Assembly: GCA_944324075.1 (NCBI GenBank) | Contig: CALUUZ010000004.1 | Location: forward strand, 143,143-207,142 | Source of the DNA: Candidatus Mailhella excrementigallinarum | GTDB lineage: Bacteria; Desulfobacterota; Desulfovibrionia; Desulfovibrionales; Desulfovibrionaceae | Direction: 5' to 3' | DNA length: 64,000 nt | In this document: positions 53,969 to 63,548 of the stretch, one piece after another | Numbering within the stretch: position 1 is the stretch's first letter | How the letters are laid out: every line of letters starts with the position of its first letter | The notes under the pieces: generated by a model | The model's input: only the letters and a program-made list of their open reading frames with translations | Databases searched by the model: none | What the model was told of the DNA's origin: nothing | Translations under genes and position numbers: made by a program

Positions 53969-55018
53969 TTATCTTAAGCCTATCTTCAAATGCTTGTAGG
54001 CCCGCTGCGTGGCGACGCGCCCGCGCGGCGTGCGCTTCAGAAAACCGCACTGGATAAGATACGGCTCGTAGATGTCTTCCAACGTGCGCACTTCTTCCGA
54101 GCAGGCCACAGCCAGAGTCTTGACTCCCACCGGGCCGCCGTCGAAATGCTCGATAAGCAGAGTAAGTATCTTGCGATCCATCTCGTCCAGACCGCGCTCA
54201 TCGACATCCAGACGGGAAAGAGCATTGCGGGCCTGTTCTCCGTCCACCACTCCCTCGCCGTATACTCCCGCAAAGTCGCGCACGCGCCGCAGCAGACGGT
54301 TGGCAATGCGGGGCGTTCCGCGCGAGCGGCGGCCGATTTCCAGAGCGCCGTCTTCGGTTACGGGCACGTTGAGAATGCGCGCCGCGCGCATGACCACACG
54401 GGCCAGTTCCTCCGGAGTATAGAACTCCAGCCGGTTGACAATGCCGAAACGGTCACGCAGGGGTGAAGACAGCAGACCGAGCCGCGTGGTGGCGCCCACC
54501 AGCGTGAAGGGCTCGATATCCAGCTTGACGGTACGGGCGGCCGGTCCCTGCCCGATGACGAGATCAAGCTTGAAGTCCTCCATCGCCGGGTACAGCACTT
54601 CCTCCACACTGACGGGCATGCGGTGGATTTCATCCACAAAGAGAATATCGTGCCGGGAAAGGTTGGTCAGAATGGCGGCAAGATCGCCGCTGCGTTCCAG
54701 TACCGGGCCGGATGTGGTGACCAGATTCACGCCCAGTTCGGCGGCCATGATCCGTGCCAGAGTGGTTTTGCCCAGACCGGGATTGCCGTAGAACAGCACA
54801 TGATCCATGGCCTGCCCCCGCTCCCTTGCGGCGTTGAGAAAGACGCGCATGTTGGCGCGCAGCTCCTCCTGCCCGATGAAGTCGTCCAGACGCTGGGGGC
54901 GGATGGTTTCATCAAGATTGTCGGAGGAAGAGCGGACAGAGGCTCCCTCCGCGCGGACGCCCTCACCCGTCTTCATTGCCCTGTTCCCGGGCGGAAAAGG
55001 AGGAACGAACTCGCTCAT
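53969..55018 (-). CDS. ruvB: Holliday junction branch-migration ATPase RuvB
   Basis: 349 residues, normal. Hexameric motor that pulls DNA through the RuvA-junction complex. Seen: [15 protein letters not shown], Walker [13 protein letters not shown], Walker [12 protein letters not shown], sensor [18 protein letters not shown], and the C-terminal winged helix ending [12 protein letters not shown]. The N-terminus has about 25 extra residues that look disordered. The start is 4 bp downstream of the ruvA stop. ruvC is not upstream. Confidence 0.97.
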   Translation of the reverse strand: MSEFVPPFPPGNRAMKTGEGVRAEGASVRSSSDNLDETIRPQRLDDFIGQEELRANMRVFLNAARERGQAMDHVLFYGNPGLGKTTLARIMAAELGVNLVTTSGPVLERSGDLAAILTNLSRHDILFVDEIHRMPVSVEEVLYPAMEDFKLDLVIGQGPAARTVKLDIEPFTLVGATTRLGLLSSPLRDRFGIVNRLEFYTPEELARVVMRAARILNVPVTEDGALEIGRRSRGTPRIANRLLRRVRDFAGVYGEGVVDGEQARNALSRLDVDERGLDEMDRKILTLLIEHFDGGPVGVKTLAVACSEEVRTLEDIYEPYLIQCGFLKRTPRGRVATQRAYKHLKIGLR

Positions 55019-55021
55019 GGG

Positions 55022-55624
55022 CTACCCCTTGGCCAGAGTCTTGAGCGCGGCGCGCAAAGCCCCGCTCACATCCAGATCCGGCTCGCCCGCAAAAATGTCC
55101 TTGAGCACCAGCGAAGCCCTGTCTTCCTCATAGCCGAGATTGAGCAGGCCGGTCAGCGCATCGCGGAACACACTGCCCGGACGCTCCATGCCCGGCGGCA
55201 GGAGGGCGGGGATTCCGTCCGCCTTGAGCCTGTACTTGAGTTCAAGAAAAATCTGCTGCCCCGTCTTCTTGCCTATGCCGGGCACACGGGTAAGTGAGGC
55301 TATGTCATCCTCGGCCACGATGCGCCGCAGGTCATCCGGCCTGAACAATGACAGGATGGCCAGCGCGGTGCGCGCTCCAACCCGGTTGATGCCGATCAGG
55401 GTCAGGAAGGTCTGCCGTTCATCCCACGAAGCGAATCCGAACAGTTCCTGCGCATCCTCACGGACGACAAGACTGACGTAAAGACAGAACTGCCCGCCCT
55501 TTTCAGGAAGGCGGCTCATGATGTGCGAAGGCAGAAACACCTCGTAGCCCACGCCACCTGCCGTCAGCAGCACACAGCCGTTTTCCGTGACTTCCAGCAA
55601 TCGCCCTTCCAGATAGGCCAGCAT
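55022..55624 (-). CDS. ruvA: Holliday junction-binding protein RuvA
   Basis: 200 residues. The N-terminal OB domain (MLAYLEGRLLEVTENGCVLLTAGGVGYEVFLPS), two helix-hairpin-helix motifs (LIGINRVGARTALAIL and LTRVPGIGKKTGQQIFLELK) and a C-terminal RuvB-binding three-helix domain (FRDALTGLLNLGYEEDRASLVL) are all present. AAGGAGTGCT precedes the ATG. Operon with ruvB. Confidence 0.97.
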   Translation of the reverse strand: MLAYLEGRLLEVTENGCVLLTAGGVGYEVFLPSHIMSRLPEKGGQFCLYVSLVVREDAQELFGFASWDERQTFLTLIGINRVGARTALAILSLFRPDDLRRIVAEDDIASLTRVPGIGKKTGQQIFLELKYRLKADGIPALLPPGMERPGSVFRDALTGLLNLGYEEDRASLVLKDIFAGEPDLDVSGALRAALKTLAKG

Positions 55625-55781
55625 AGCACTCCTTTCCGCCCCTTCCGGGCGCGGGCGTCAGTATATCGCAAGAGAGCCTTCTTGCCAACGTGCAGGCTTT
55701 GCTTGCGCCGCGCCGCCGCTTGCGCTATGCCGGGCGCGTGACGCCGTCGTGGCGGCTCCTGTTCAAACAAGGCGGATTGAT

Positions 55782-56201
55782 ATGGAAGAACACCCTTTCA
55801 GCTTCATCGCCAGCCTGGCGGAACGGCGCATCGCCGAAGCCCGGGAGGCGGGGGCATTCGACAATCTCCCCGGATACGGCAAGCCGCTGACGCTGGAGGA
55901 CGACAGTCACATTCCGCCGGAGCTGCGCATGAGCTACAGGATTCTGAAAAATGCTGGATATATCCCGCCGGAACTGGCAGAACGCAAGGAAATCGATAGT
56001 CTGCTGGACATGCTGGAAAGCGCGGAAGACGAACAGCTCAAAATCCGCCAGATGCGCAGGCTGGAAGTGATGATGCTGCGGGCCGGAACCAGACGCAGGC
56101 GTTCCCTTGTTCTGGAACAGGCCGACCCCTACTATGAAAAAGTCCTCCGCCGCATTGCCGTCCTGAAGGGGCGGCGGGGAGAAAGAGAGAAAAAAGGCTG
56201 A
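55782..56201 (+). CDS. DUF1992 (DnaJ-C28-like) conserved protein
   Basis: 139 residues. The block IASLAERRIAEAREAGAFDNLPGYGKPLTLEDDSHIPPELRMSYRILKNAGYIPPE is the DUF1992 signature, found in bacteria and in the mitochondrial DNAJC28 protein; function is unknown. ATG at 55782 follows AAGGCGGA. Divergent from ruvA, upstream of uvrA by 150 bp. Confidence 0.9.
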   Translation: MEEHPFSFIASLAERRIAEAREAGAFDNLPGYGKPLTLEDDSHIPPELRMSYRILKNAGYIPPELAERKEIDSLLDMLESAEDEQLKIRQMRRLEVMMLRAGTRRRRSLVLEQADPYYEKVLRRIAVLKGRRGEREKKG

Positions 56202-56353
56202 GCCGTCCGTGCCCCGATCTGCCGGGAACTTCCCCTCCCCTGCATCGACAAGCGCCGCCGCCTGCATTATCTTATCCCCTGCCGCCTCCCCGCGGCCCGG
56301 ACACCCGAATCCACGGACGTCCGAAACGGGCCACCGGCCCACCCTCCATACGC

Positions 56354-59317
56354 ATGAGCAGAAAAAACGACACGCGGCCGGCGCATGACGAAGCCATCAT
56401 CATTGAAGGCGCACGGCAGCATAATCTCAAGAACATCGACGTGACCATTCCGCGCAACGAACTGGTGGTGGTGTGCGGCCCCTCCGGATCGGGCAAGTCC
56501 ACCCTGGCCTTTGACATCGTCTACGCGGAAGGACAGCGCCGCTATGTGGAATCCCTTTCAGCCTACGCCCGCCAGTTCCTTCCCAAGATGGACAAGCCCC
56601 TGGTGGACAAAATCGAGGGGCTCTCCCCCGCCATTTCCCTGGAACAGCAGACCACGGGCCGCAATCCCCGCTCCACCGTGGGCACGGTGACGGAAATCTA
56701 CGACTTTCTGCGCGTGTTCTTCGCCCGGCTCGGCAAAACCTGCTGCATCAAATGCGGGACGCCCATCGAAGCGCGCGCGGCGGATGAGATCATCGCAGAC
56801 ATCATGGCCCTGCCCGAAGGCGAGAGGGTCATCATCATGGCCCCGCTGGTGGAACTGCAGAAAGGCACTCATGCCGATCGCTTCAAGAAGCTTCAGGCCG
56901 AAGGCTTCGTGCGCGTGCGCGTCGCCACCCAGGGCGAGGAGCCGCGCATTCTGAACATTGAGGAAGTGCCCCCGCTGGACAAGAACAAGAAGCATACCAT
57001 CGATCTGGTGGTGGATCGCCTGGTGATCCGCGACGACATGCGCACCCGCCTGGCGGATTCCGTAGAACTGGCGCTGCGCTGGGGCGAGGGACGGATCATC
57101 GTCAGCGTGCCCGGCAAGCCGGACGTGATCCACTCCACGGATTCCGCCTGTCCCAAATGTCATCACAGCATGCCCGCGCCTTCCCCCCAGCTTTTCTCCT
57201 TCAACGGGCCTCAGGGCGCGTGTCCGCAATGCTCCGGCATCGGTACCGTGGCGACTTTCGACCCGCAGCTTATCGCGCCGGATCAGAACCTGTCCCTGCG
57301 GCAGGGGGCCATTGCCCCGCTTTCCCAGCCCTCCACCATGGCCAGACTGGAAAAGGCGCTGATCGCGCTGGGCAAACGGCACAGGTTCACCCTGGACACC
57401 CCGCTGAAAGATCTTTCCGAAACGGCCTTCAAGGCGCTTTTCCACGGCGAGCCGGGCGGCATCAACCGCACGGGCAGCCTGCGGCGCAACTTCATGGGCG
57501 GAACCTCTCTGAACAACGAGACCATAAGGGAAGCCCGCTTCAGTCAGGAATATGATGTTTCGACGGAACACTGGCCAGGCGTCATGTACCTGCTGGAACG
57601 GCGCATGCAGAACAGTGAGGCATGGGGAGAAATCCTCTCCCGCTACAGCTACGCCGTGGAATGCCCCTCCTGCCACGGAGCGCGCCTGCGCCCCGAAGCC
57701 CTTTGCGTGCGTGTGGACGGCATGAACATCCAGGAGTTCTGCAGCCTGTCCATTGACAAGGCTCTGACATGGATCCGCGAGCGCACCTTTGCCGGACGCC
57801 ATGCCGTCGTGGCCGAGCCTCTGCTCAAGGAGCTTGTCCATCGCCTCAGTTTTCTGATCAACGTGGGGCTGGACTACCTTACCCTGGGCCGGGCCATGCT
57901 TACGCTGTCCGGCGGCGAGGCGCAGCGCATCCGGCTGGCCTCCCAGCTCGGTTCCGGTCTGGTGGGCGTGACCTATGTGCTGGACGAGCCTTCCATCGGC
58001 CTGCACCCGCGGGACAATGAACGCCTGATCAGCACCCTGCGGAGCCTCCAGACGCGCGGCAACACCGTGCTGGTGGTGGAACATGACGAAGCCACCATCC
58101 GCGAGGCCGACACCGTGCTTGAGCTCGGCCCCGGCTCGGGATCGCAGGGAGGGGAGCTGGTGTTCTCCGGAAGTGTGGAGGAGCTGTTTGACAACTCCGA
58201 CAGCCTGACAGCCAAATACCTGCGCGGCGACCTCATGCCGCCCATGCCGGACGAACGCCGCGAACCGGCGGAATATCTCACCCTGCGCGGCGTGACCACC
58301 AATAACCTGAAAAATATTGACTGCGCCATTCCCATGGGGCTGCTCACCTGCGTGACCGGGGTGTCCGGTTCGGGCAAGAGTTCGCTGGTGGTGGACACGC
58401 TGTACAAGCATGCGGCCATGCACTGCGGCATCAAGGTGGATCAGCCCGGCACCCTGAAAGGCATCGACAATCTGGACAGGATTGAACGCGTAGTGGCCAT
58501 TGATCAGAGCCCCATCGGCCGCACGCCCCGTTCCAATCCCGCCACCTATACGAAAATCTTTGACGAAATCCGCAAGATTTTCGCCATGACCCCGGACGCA
58601 AAAAAGCGCGGCTACACGCCCAGCCGTTTCAGTTTCAACGTCGCGGGCGGCCGCTGCGAGACGTGCAGCGGCGACGGGCAGATCCGGGTGGAAATGCACT
58701 TTCTGCCGGATATCTTCGTGACCTGTGACGTCTGCAAGGGCCGCCGCTTCAACCGGGAGACCCTGGAAGTCCGCTACAAGGATCTGAATATTGCCGAAGT
58801 GCTTGATCTGCCCGTGCGCGACGCCCGGCAGTTCTTCTCCAGCTATCCCGCGCTGGAACGCCGCCTGGCCGTGCTGGAAGATGTGGGGCTGGACTATATC
58901 CGCCTTGGCCAGCCCGCCACCACGCTTTCGGGAGGGGAAGCGCAGCGCATCAAAATCTCCCGTGAACTGGGCAAGCGTTCCCTGCCGGGTACGCTGTACA
59001 TTCTGGACGAACCCACCACCGGGCTGCACATGCACGAGGTCGGCAAACTGATTACCGTGCTGCACCATCTGGTGGACAAGGGCGCGACCGTGGTGGTCAT
59101 TGAACATAACACCGATATCATCCTCGCCTCCGACCATGTCATCGATCTCGGCCCCGGCGGGGGCGAAAACGGCGGACGCATTGTTTCAGCGGGCACGCCC
59201 GAAGCGATCATGGCCGACTCCGCCTCCGTCACCGGACGCTTTCTCATGGAGGAACGGCGGCAGAGACGACGGCAGAAAATGCTCGGCAAAAAACAGACTC
59301 CCCAGCCCGCAGACTGA
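56354..59317 (+). CDS. uvrA: Excinuclease ABC subunit A (UvrA)
   Basis: 987 residues. The damage-recognising ATPase of nucleotide excision repair. First ATP site GPSGSGKSTLAFD near residue 43, second GVSGSGKSSLVVD near residue 677; two ABC signatures (LSGGEAQRIRLASQLGSGL and LSGGEAQRIKISRELGKR). Zinc modules CPKC...CPQC and CETC...CDVC are intact. There is no clear Shine-Dalgarno in the last 15 bp before ATG 56354, so the start is less sure. The tail (RRQRRRQKMLGKKQ) is strongly basic. Confidence 0.98.
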   Translation: MSRKNDTRPAHDEAIIIEGARQHNLKNIDVTIPRNELVVVCGPSGSGKSTLAFDIVYAEGQRRYVESLSAYARQFLPKMDKPLVDKIEGLSPAISLEQQTTGRNPRSTVGTVTEIYDFLRVFFARLGKTCCIKCGTPIEARAADEIIADIMALPEGERVIIMAPLVELQKGTHADRFKKLQAEGFVRVRVATQGEEPRILNIEEVPPLDKNKKHTIDLVVDRLVIRDDMRTRLADSVELALRWGEGRIIVSVPGKPDVIHSTDSACPKCHHSMPAPSPQLFSFNGPQGACPQCSGIGTVATFDPQLIAPDQNLSLRQGAIAPLSQPSTMARLEKALIALGKRHRFTLDTPLKDLSETAFKALFHGEPGGINRTGSLRRNFMGGTSLNNETIREARFSQEYDVSTEHWPGVMYLLERRMQNSEAWGEILSRYSYAVECPSCHGARLRPEALCVRVDGMNIQEFCSLSIDKALTWIRERTFAGRHAVVAEPLLKELVHRLSFLINVGLDYLTLGRAMLTLSGGEAQRIRLASQLGSGLVGVTYVLDEPSIGLHPRDNERLISTLRSLQTRGNTVLVVEHDEATIREADTVLELGPGSGSQGGELVFSGSVEELFDNSDSLTAKYLRGDLMPPMPDERREPAEYLTLRGVTTNNLKNIDCAIPMGLLTCVTGVSGSGKSSLVVDTLYKHAAMHCGIKVDQPGTLKGIDNLDRIERVVAIDQSPIGRTPRSNPATYTKIFDEIRKIFAMTPDAKKRGYTPSRFSFNVAGGRCETCSGDGQIRVEMHFLPDIFVTCDVCKGRRFNRETLEVRYKDLNIAEVLDLPVRDARQFFSSYPALERRLAVLEDVGLDYIRLGQPATTLSGGEAQRIKISRELGKRSLPGTLYILDEPTTGLHMHEVGKLITVLHHLVDKGATVVVIEHNTDIILASDHVIDLGPGGGENGGRIVSAGTPEAIMADSASVTGRFLMEERRQRRRQKMLGKKQTPQPAD

Positions 59318-59406
59318 CGGCAATATCCCGCCCGCGGCTTCCGCTTCTCCGGAAGCGCGGACTTTTCTCCGGACATATCCGGTTACACGCAACACTTGAG
59401 GAAAAC

Positions 59407-60975
59407 ATGCGCACCATCATACAAGCCGCCGCGCGAGGAACCGCTCTGACCGCGGCATGTCTGGCAGGCCTTGCCGCCTCCCCCGCTTTTGCCGTTCCCA
59501 CGTCCGTCCTGCTGCATCCGGGCGGAGCGCTCATTCACGAGGAATTTTCCATCAAGCCTGAACAGGACGGCCGGACGCTGCGCTTTCTTCTGCCCGCCGA
59601 CGCGGACCCGCAGAGCATCGACGTCACCGCGGGCAAACACGCCATTTCTTCCTTCAGCCTCCGCGACGCCATCGCCCCGGACGCGGAGCCCGAACTTTCC
59701 CTGAAACGGGAACTTGAAGAAGTGCGCGGACATATCCGGGCGCTGGAGATCGTTGGAAAAGACGCCGAAGCTTACCGTGATCTGTGGCGTCATCCTCCGG
59801 TCAGTCTCGGCAGCCCGGCAGAGCTTCCGGCTCTGGCAGAACTCACGGCACGCAGGCTCGCCGCGTTTGACGACGGCAGCGAAGCCCGCGCGGCCAAACT
59901 GAGCGCCCTGAATGAAAGGGAAAAGCTCCTGACGCAGCGGCTGGCCGAAGCGGGCGGAACGGGCTTTGCCAAAGAGGCTGTACTTACCCTGGAAAAGAAC
60001 GCTTCCGGCCCGGTGGACGTGCGCTGCGTGTACAGCAGCGCCAACGCCGGATGGCGGCCGCTGTACAGGCTGGAGGCCCGCCCCGACGACGGCGTGGTGG
60101 AACTGCGTCTGGACGCGGAAATCTGGCAGCGCAGCGGCCGGAACTGGAAGAACGCCGAACTCCAGCTTGCCACGGCCGATCCCCGCCGGAACATGACTCC
60201 GCCCGCCCTGGCCGCATGGATCGCCAGACCCCGCCCCACTCAGCCCGCGGCGCTGGCCCGTTCGGCAGGAAACAGCATGCTCATGGACAGCGCGCCCATT
60301 GCGGCGGAAATGGCGCCTCCGTCATCCCTTGCCAAAAGTTCTGCCCCCCACTACATGGATGGAGCAAGCTATGAAGCCTGGAATCTGGGCGCGCGCGATG
60401 TGAACGCGGGACCTGCCATGCGTCTTCCCCTGCACAGGGAAGAACTCAAGGCAACCTTTTCCTATGTGGCGCGCCCGTCCCGCACGCGCGACGCATATCT
60501 TGCCGCGCGGCTCGATCTCCCCGCCATGAAACACTTCCCTGCCGGAGACGCCATATTCCTTGTGGACGGCGTTCTGGCGGGCAATTCCACATTCAGTCTT
60601 GACACGGACGAAGGCGGCTTTGCCGACAACAGCATCTACTTCGGACGCGATCCCCTGGTCACGGCTGAGTTGAAAACTGCCAGCCAGCAGAGCGGACGCG
60701 AAGGATTCATCGACCGCAAGCGCACCTATACATGGGACTGGACGATGACCATCACCAACCGCCACAGGCGCCCTGTCGGCGTGCGCGTGGAAGAGCCCGC
60801 CCCGCAGAGCCGCGACAAGCAGATTATTCTGGAGATGCACTCCGCTCCCGAAGCTCGGAGGGAAGACAACACCCTGTACTGGGAAGTGACTGTTCCGGAA
60901 GGCAAGAGCGTGAACATCAGCCACAAGGTGCAGCTTTCCGCCCCGGCGGACATGCAGGTATGGGAAGGACGCTGA
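59407..60975 (+). CDS. DUF4139-family secreted protein
   Basis: 522 residues with a signal peptide (cleavage after SPAFA, residue 29). An N-terminal DUF4140-like part is followed by a coiled-coil region (residues 98-190) and a C-terminal beta-rich DUF4139 domain (VYSSANAGWRPLYRLEARPDDGVVELRLDAEIWQRSGRNWKNAELQLATADPRR is diagnostic). Related to mucoidy-inhibitor-like proteins of unknown function in the envelope. GAGGAAAAC precedes the ATG. It follows uvrA by 89 bp. Confidence 0.88.
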   Translation: MRTIIQAAARGTALTAACLAGLAASPAFAVPTSVLLHPGGALIHEEFSIKPEQDGRTLRFLLPADADPQSIDVTAGKHAISSFSLRDAIAPDAEPELSLKRELEEVRGHIRALEIVGKDAEAYRDLWRHPPVSLGSPAELPALAELTARRLAAFDDGSEARAAKLSALNEREKLLTQRLAEAGGTGFAKEAVLTLEKNASGPVDVRCVYSSANAGWRPLYRLEARPDDGVVELRLDAEIWQRSGRNWKNAELQLATADPRRNMTPPALAAWIARPRPTQPAALARSAGNSMLMDSAPIAAEMAPPSSLAKSSAPHYMDGASYEAWNLGARDVNAGPAMRLPLHREELKATFSYVARPSRTRDAYLAARLDLPAMKHFPAGDAIFLVDGVLAGNSTFSLDTDEGGFADNSIYFGRDPLVTAELKTASQQSGREGFIDRKRTYTWDWTMTITNRHRRPVGVRVEEPAPQSRDKQIILEMHSAPEARREDNTLYWEVTVPEGKSVNISHKVQLSAPADMQVWEGR

Positions 60976-60985
60976 ACTGAAGGTA

Positions 60986-61085
60986 TCCGCGAGCCGGAAC
61001 ACAGAGAACCGGCTCGCAGAGTTCACGCTGAAGCCGTCACTTAATGCCGCAAGCGAATTAATTACGGCAGTCCCGCTTTCAGGGG
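60986..61085 (-). repeat. S-type multi-hairpin intergenic repeat (copy S13)
   Basis: Begins 11 bp after the stop of the DUF4139 gene. GCGAGCCGG (60989-60997) and CCGGCTCGC (61009-61017) form a perfect stem over AACACAGAGAA; read on the minus strand the module order is hairpin C, module D, then this stem, as in other copies. It lies between convergent DUF4139 and cobU genes and may end both. Confidence 0.65.
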
Positions 61086-61195
61086 GGGCAATATCACAAC
61101 CGGCAGAGAACAGCCTTGTCTATGCCGGGCTGCATCAGTGCAAATGCTCTGTGGATATATTAAAACCAAACATACCTGTGGAGGCGGTCCGGACG

Positions 61196-61783
61196 CTATT
61201 CCGGCCTGCCCTTGAGCTCCAGGGTCAGGCCGCAGGCGCAGAACGCCACATTACGGCAGGCGGCGGCGAGAATCTGGTTCGCTTCTCCCTGCAAATCCCG
61301 AAAGCGCCTGCCCATGGCTGTGGTCGGCACAAGCCCCATGCCGACCTCTTCGCTTACCAGCACCGTCGGCAACGGCGCCTGTTCCAGGCAGCGCGCAAAA
61401 CTCCGCACCCTGTCCAGAACAAAGGCATCGTCTTTTTCCAGCAGCCCGGCAAGCCACATGCCCACGCTGTCGAATACGGCCACGCGGCACTCTGCGGCCG
61501 CCTGACGCAACGCATCCTCCGCGGCAAGCCGGGGGCCGCGCGTATCCTCACAGGCCAGCAGGGTGTGCCAGTCCGGCCCGCGTTCAGCCTGATGCCGGGC
61601 AATGCGGGCATGCATCTCCGGGTCATCCCACTGTTCTTCGGAGGAATCCGGAGAACCGATTCCGACCGGAGGGCGGGCTGTGGCGATATAGGCGCGTGGC
61701 CCGGGGCGGCTCAGCGCCCAGCGCATGGCTGCCGCGCTCTTGCCGCTGCGGCAGCCCCCCACGACCAGCAGCGTTTCCATCAT
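61196..61783 (-). CDS. cobU: Adenosylcobinamide kinase / phosphate guanylyltransferase CobU
   Basis: 195 residues. It phosphorylates adenosylcobinamide and transfers GMP in the late B12 (cobalamin) pathway. The P-loop GGCRSGKSAAAM and the central SVGMWLAGLL, VSEEVGMGLVP and RRFRDLQGEANQILA blocks are the CobU pattern. Its ATG overlaps the end of the upstream unknown gene by 4 bp. No other cob gene and no B12 riboswitch is in the window. Confidence 0.95.
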   Translation of the reverse strand: MMETLLVVGGCRSGKSAAAMRWALSRPGPRAYIATARPPVGIGSPDSSEEQWDDPEMHARIARHQAERGPDWHTLLACEDTRGPRLAAEDALRQAAAECRVAVFDSVGMWLAGLLEKDDAFVLDRVRSFARCLEQAPLPTVLVSEEVGMGLVPTTAMGRRFRDLQGEANQILAAACRNVAFCACGLTLELKGRPE

Positions 61784-63330
61784 CTGACTCCGGCCTCCGC
61801 ATCAAATCTTTCCGCCATTCTGCCCAGCAGTCCGGCGGCGACGGCGGCGGATTCCGGGCCGGAATCCCTGCGCTCCACCCACTGGGCAAGATACAGCAGT
61901 GTGGCGTCGTCCGGGGTCTTCCCCCCCGCCCTGCGCCGGATTTCATCCGTCAGCTCCCGTTCGGCGCGCGTACGCGCCTCCGTCGCCCGCTGTATCCGTC
62001 GCGAAGCGTTTTCCATCCGCGCGCGCAAGGCATCCGCACGGCTCGAATCTCCCTGCTCTCGGGCCGCCTCATACGAGCGCACCAGGGAGGCCAGTTCCCT
62101 GCGGGCCTGTCCCGTTTCCCGTTCCGCCTCCCGCAACATGCCGACTCCGGCGTCAAGATCGGCCATTCCGGCCACTCCGCGCAGTCCGGCATCCAGCAGA
62201 CGGAACTGGCCGGCATAGGCGCGAAACATGTCCGCCGTCTGCCCGGCGTCCAGCGCGCCCTTGCTCCGCCGTGCGGCGGCATCCCGCATGGCCTGAACGA
62301 AAGAATCATCATACATGCGGTACAGGGCTTCCAGCATGCCCGGCGACCACGCATGATTGAGCACAAATGCCCGCCCGCTGGAGGAATCCCCCCCCATATG
62401 GCGCAGCCCGCTCATGCTCTGCCCGAATGTCGCATTGGCTGCGGACACGGAGGCGGACACCCGTCCTCTGCCCCCACTTTTCGCTGACGGCGTATAGTGG
62501 TCGGCCAGCCAGCGGGCCAGCCCCCGCACGAAATACGGGGTGATGACGCTGTCACCGTCTTCCGACGCTTCCGCCGCCAGACTCCCGGAGGCATCGTACG
62601 CTTCCGGGCTGTCCAGCGCACCGCCCATGCTCATGCCGTAAGAGGGCGCTCCGCCGGTTCCCGTTTCCGACCGATGCCCGCCTTCACGCACGGCCGCTTC
62701 CACAGCGGCAATACGGCGATCCCGTTCGGAAGGAGACGCCGACGGGGAAGCCGCGCTTCTGGAAGCGCCTCTTCCGCCGGACGGTTCCGTCACCAGCACC
62801 GGGGAACGCACCCCCGCCGGAGGCTCCACGATATTGCCGGAATCGGCCTTGTCCCGTCCGCGCGACGCTCGGACAGTCCGCCCTTCTCCCCTGTCTTCTT
62901 CCGCCGGAAGGGCGGAAGCCGCGGAAAGGGGCGTCCCGTTCCTCTCTCCTTCTCCGGAGGCACCGGAAAGCTCTCCGCCGCCGGCCCCGGACATGACGTT
63001 TGAGGAAGTCCGCCCGCCGGCGGCCTGCGGCCCGTCTGAAGTTTCTCCCGCCGCGCCGGCCATGCCTGTTCCCGTTCTCCCGGCTGCGTCCCTCTCTCCG
63101 GGCGGCAGTCCGCCCGTCCCGGCCGGGGCGTTCCCCGTGAAAGTCCGCCCGCTCACGGAGGAAGAGTCAGCGGAAGGCAGTTCGGAAGGAACAGGGCCGC
63201 CCCGCTGTGTGAGCATGTACCAGGCACCTCCGCCGCACAGCGCAAGCAGAACAATGATGATCGTCACCGGCGCGGCGGAAGATTTCTTCCGGGCGCTCAT
63301 TTCAAGTTTCCGGGGGGGCTGCTGCGTCAT
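61780..63330 (-). CDS. Membrane-anchored protein with long disordered region, unknown
   Basis: 516 residues, not recognised. One N-terminal helix (VTIIIVLLALCGGGAWYML, residues 22-40) is followed by about 190 residues of Gly/Ser/Ala/Glu-rich sequence (periplasmic, likely disordered), then a helical domain (FVRGLARWLADHYTP, residues 300-315) and a long coiled coil near the end (LREAERETGQARRELASLVRSYEAAREQ). AAGGAGTTCATAT precedes the ATG at 63330. The stop overlaps cobU by 4 bp, yet nothing in it suggests cobalamin work. Confidence 0.75.
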   Translation of the reverse strand: MTQQPPRKLEMSARKKSSAAPVTIIIVLLALCGGGAWYMLTQRGGPVPSELPSADSSSVSGRTFTGNAPAGTGGLPPGERDAAGRTGTGMAGAAGETSDGPQAAGGRTSSNVMSGAGGGELSGASGEGERNGTPLSAASALPAEEDRGEGRTVRASRGRDKADSGNIVEPPAGVRSPVLVTEPSGGRGASRSAASPSASPSERDRRIAAVEAAVREGGHRSETGTGGAPSYGMSMGGALDSPEAYDASGSLAAEASEDGDSVITPYFVRGLARWLADHYTPSAKSGGRGRVSASVSAANATFGQSMSGLRHMGGDSSSGRAFVLNHAWSPGMLEALYRMYDDSFVQAMRDAAARRSKGALDAGQTADMFRAYAGQFRLLDAGLRGVAGMADLDAGVGMLREAERETGQARRELASLVRSYEAAREQGDSSRADALRARMENASRRIQRATEARTRAERELTDEIRRRAGGKTPDDATLLYLAQWVERRDSGPESAAVAAGLLGRMAERFDAEAGVR

Positions 63331-63548
63331 ATATGAACTCCTTGCCGCGGCGGAACGCGGCGAAACATGCCGTTCTCTCAAAAAACTCCAGACTATTTCT
63401 ACTCCATTCCCCTTTTCCTGTGAAGCCCCGCAGGAATGAAAATCCCGCCCCCCTCGCCGCCGGTCCGCACTTGCGCGAACGGGCCGGACAGGATAGCAGA
63501 AGTTCAGCGTTCCCGCACGGGAGCAAAACCTTCCCCGGAGCAACCCGT

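Noticed and set aside
56558..59137. 859-codon open frame on the minus strand
   Set aside because: Antisense shadow of uvrA caused by GC-rich codon bias; no start signal or family.
61784..63548. Cobalamin riboswitch upstream of cobU
   Set aside because: cobU is coupled to an upstream coding region and no B12-box-like sequence was seen.
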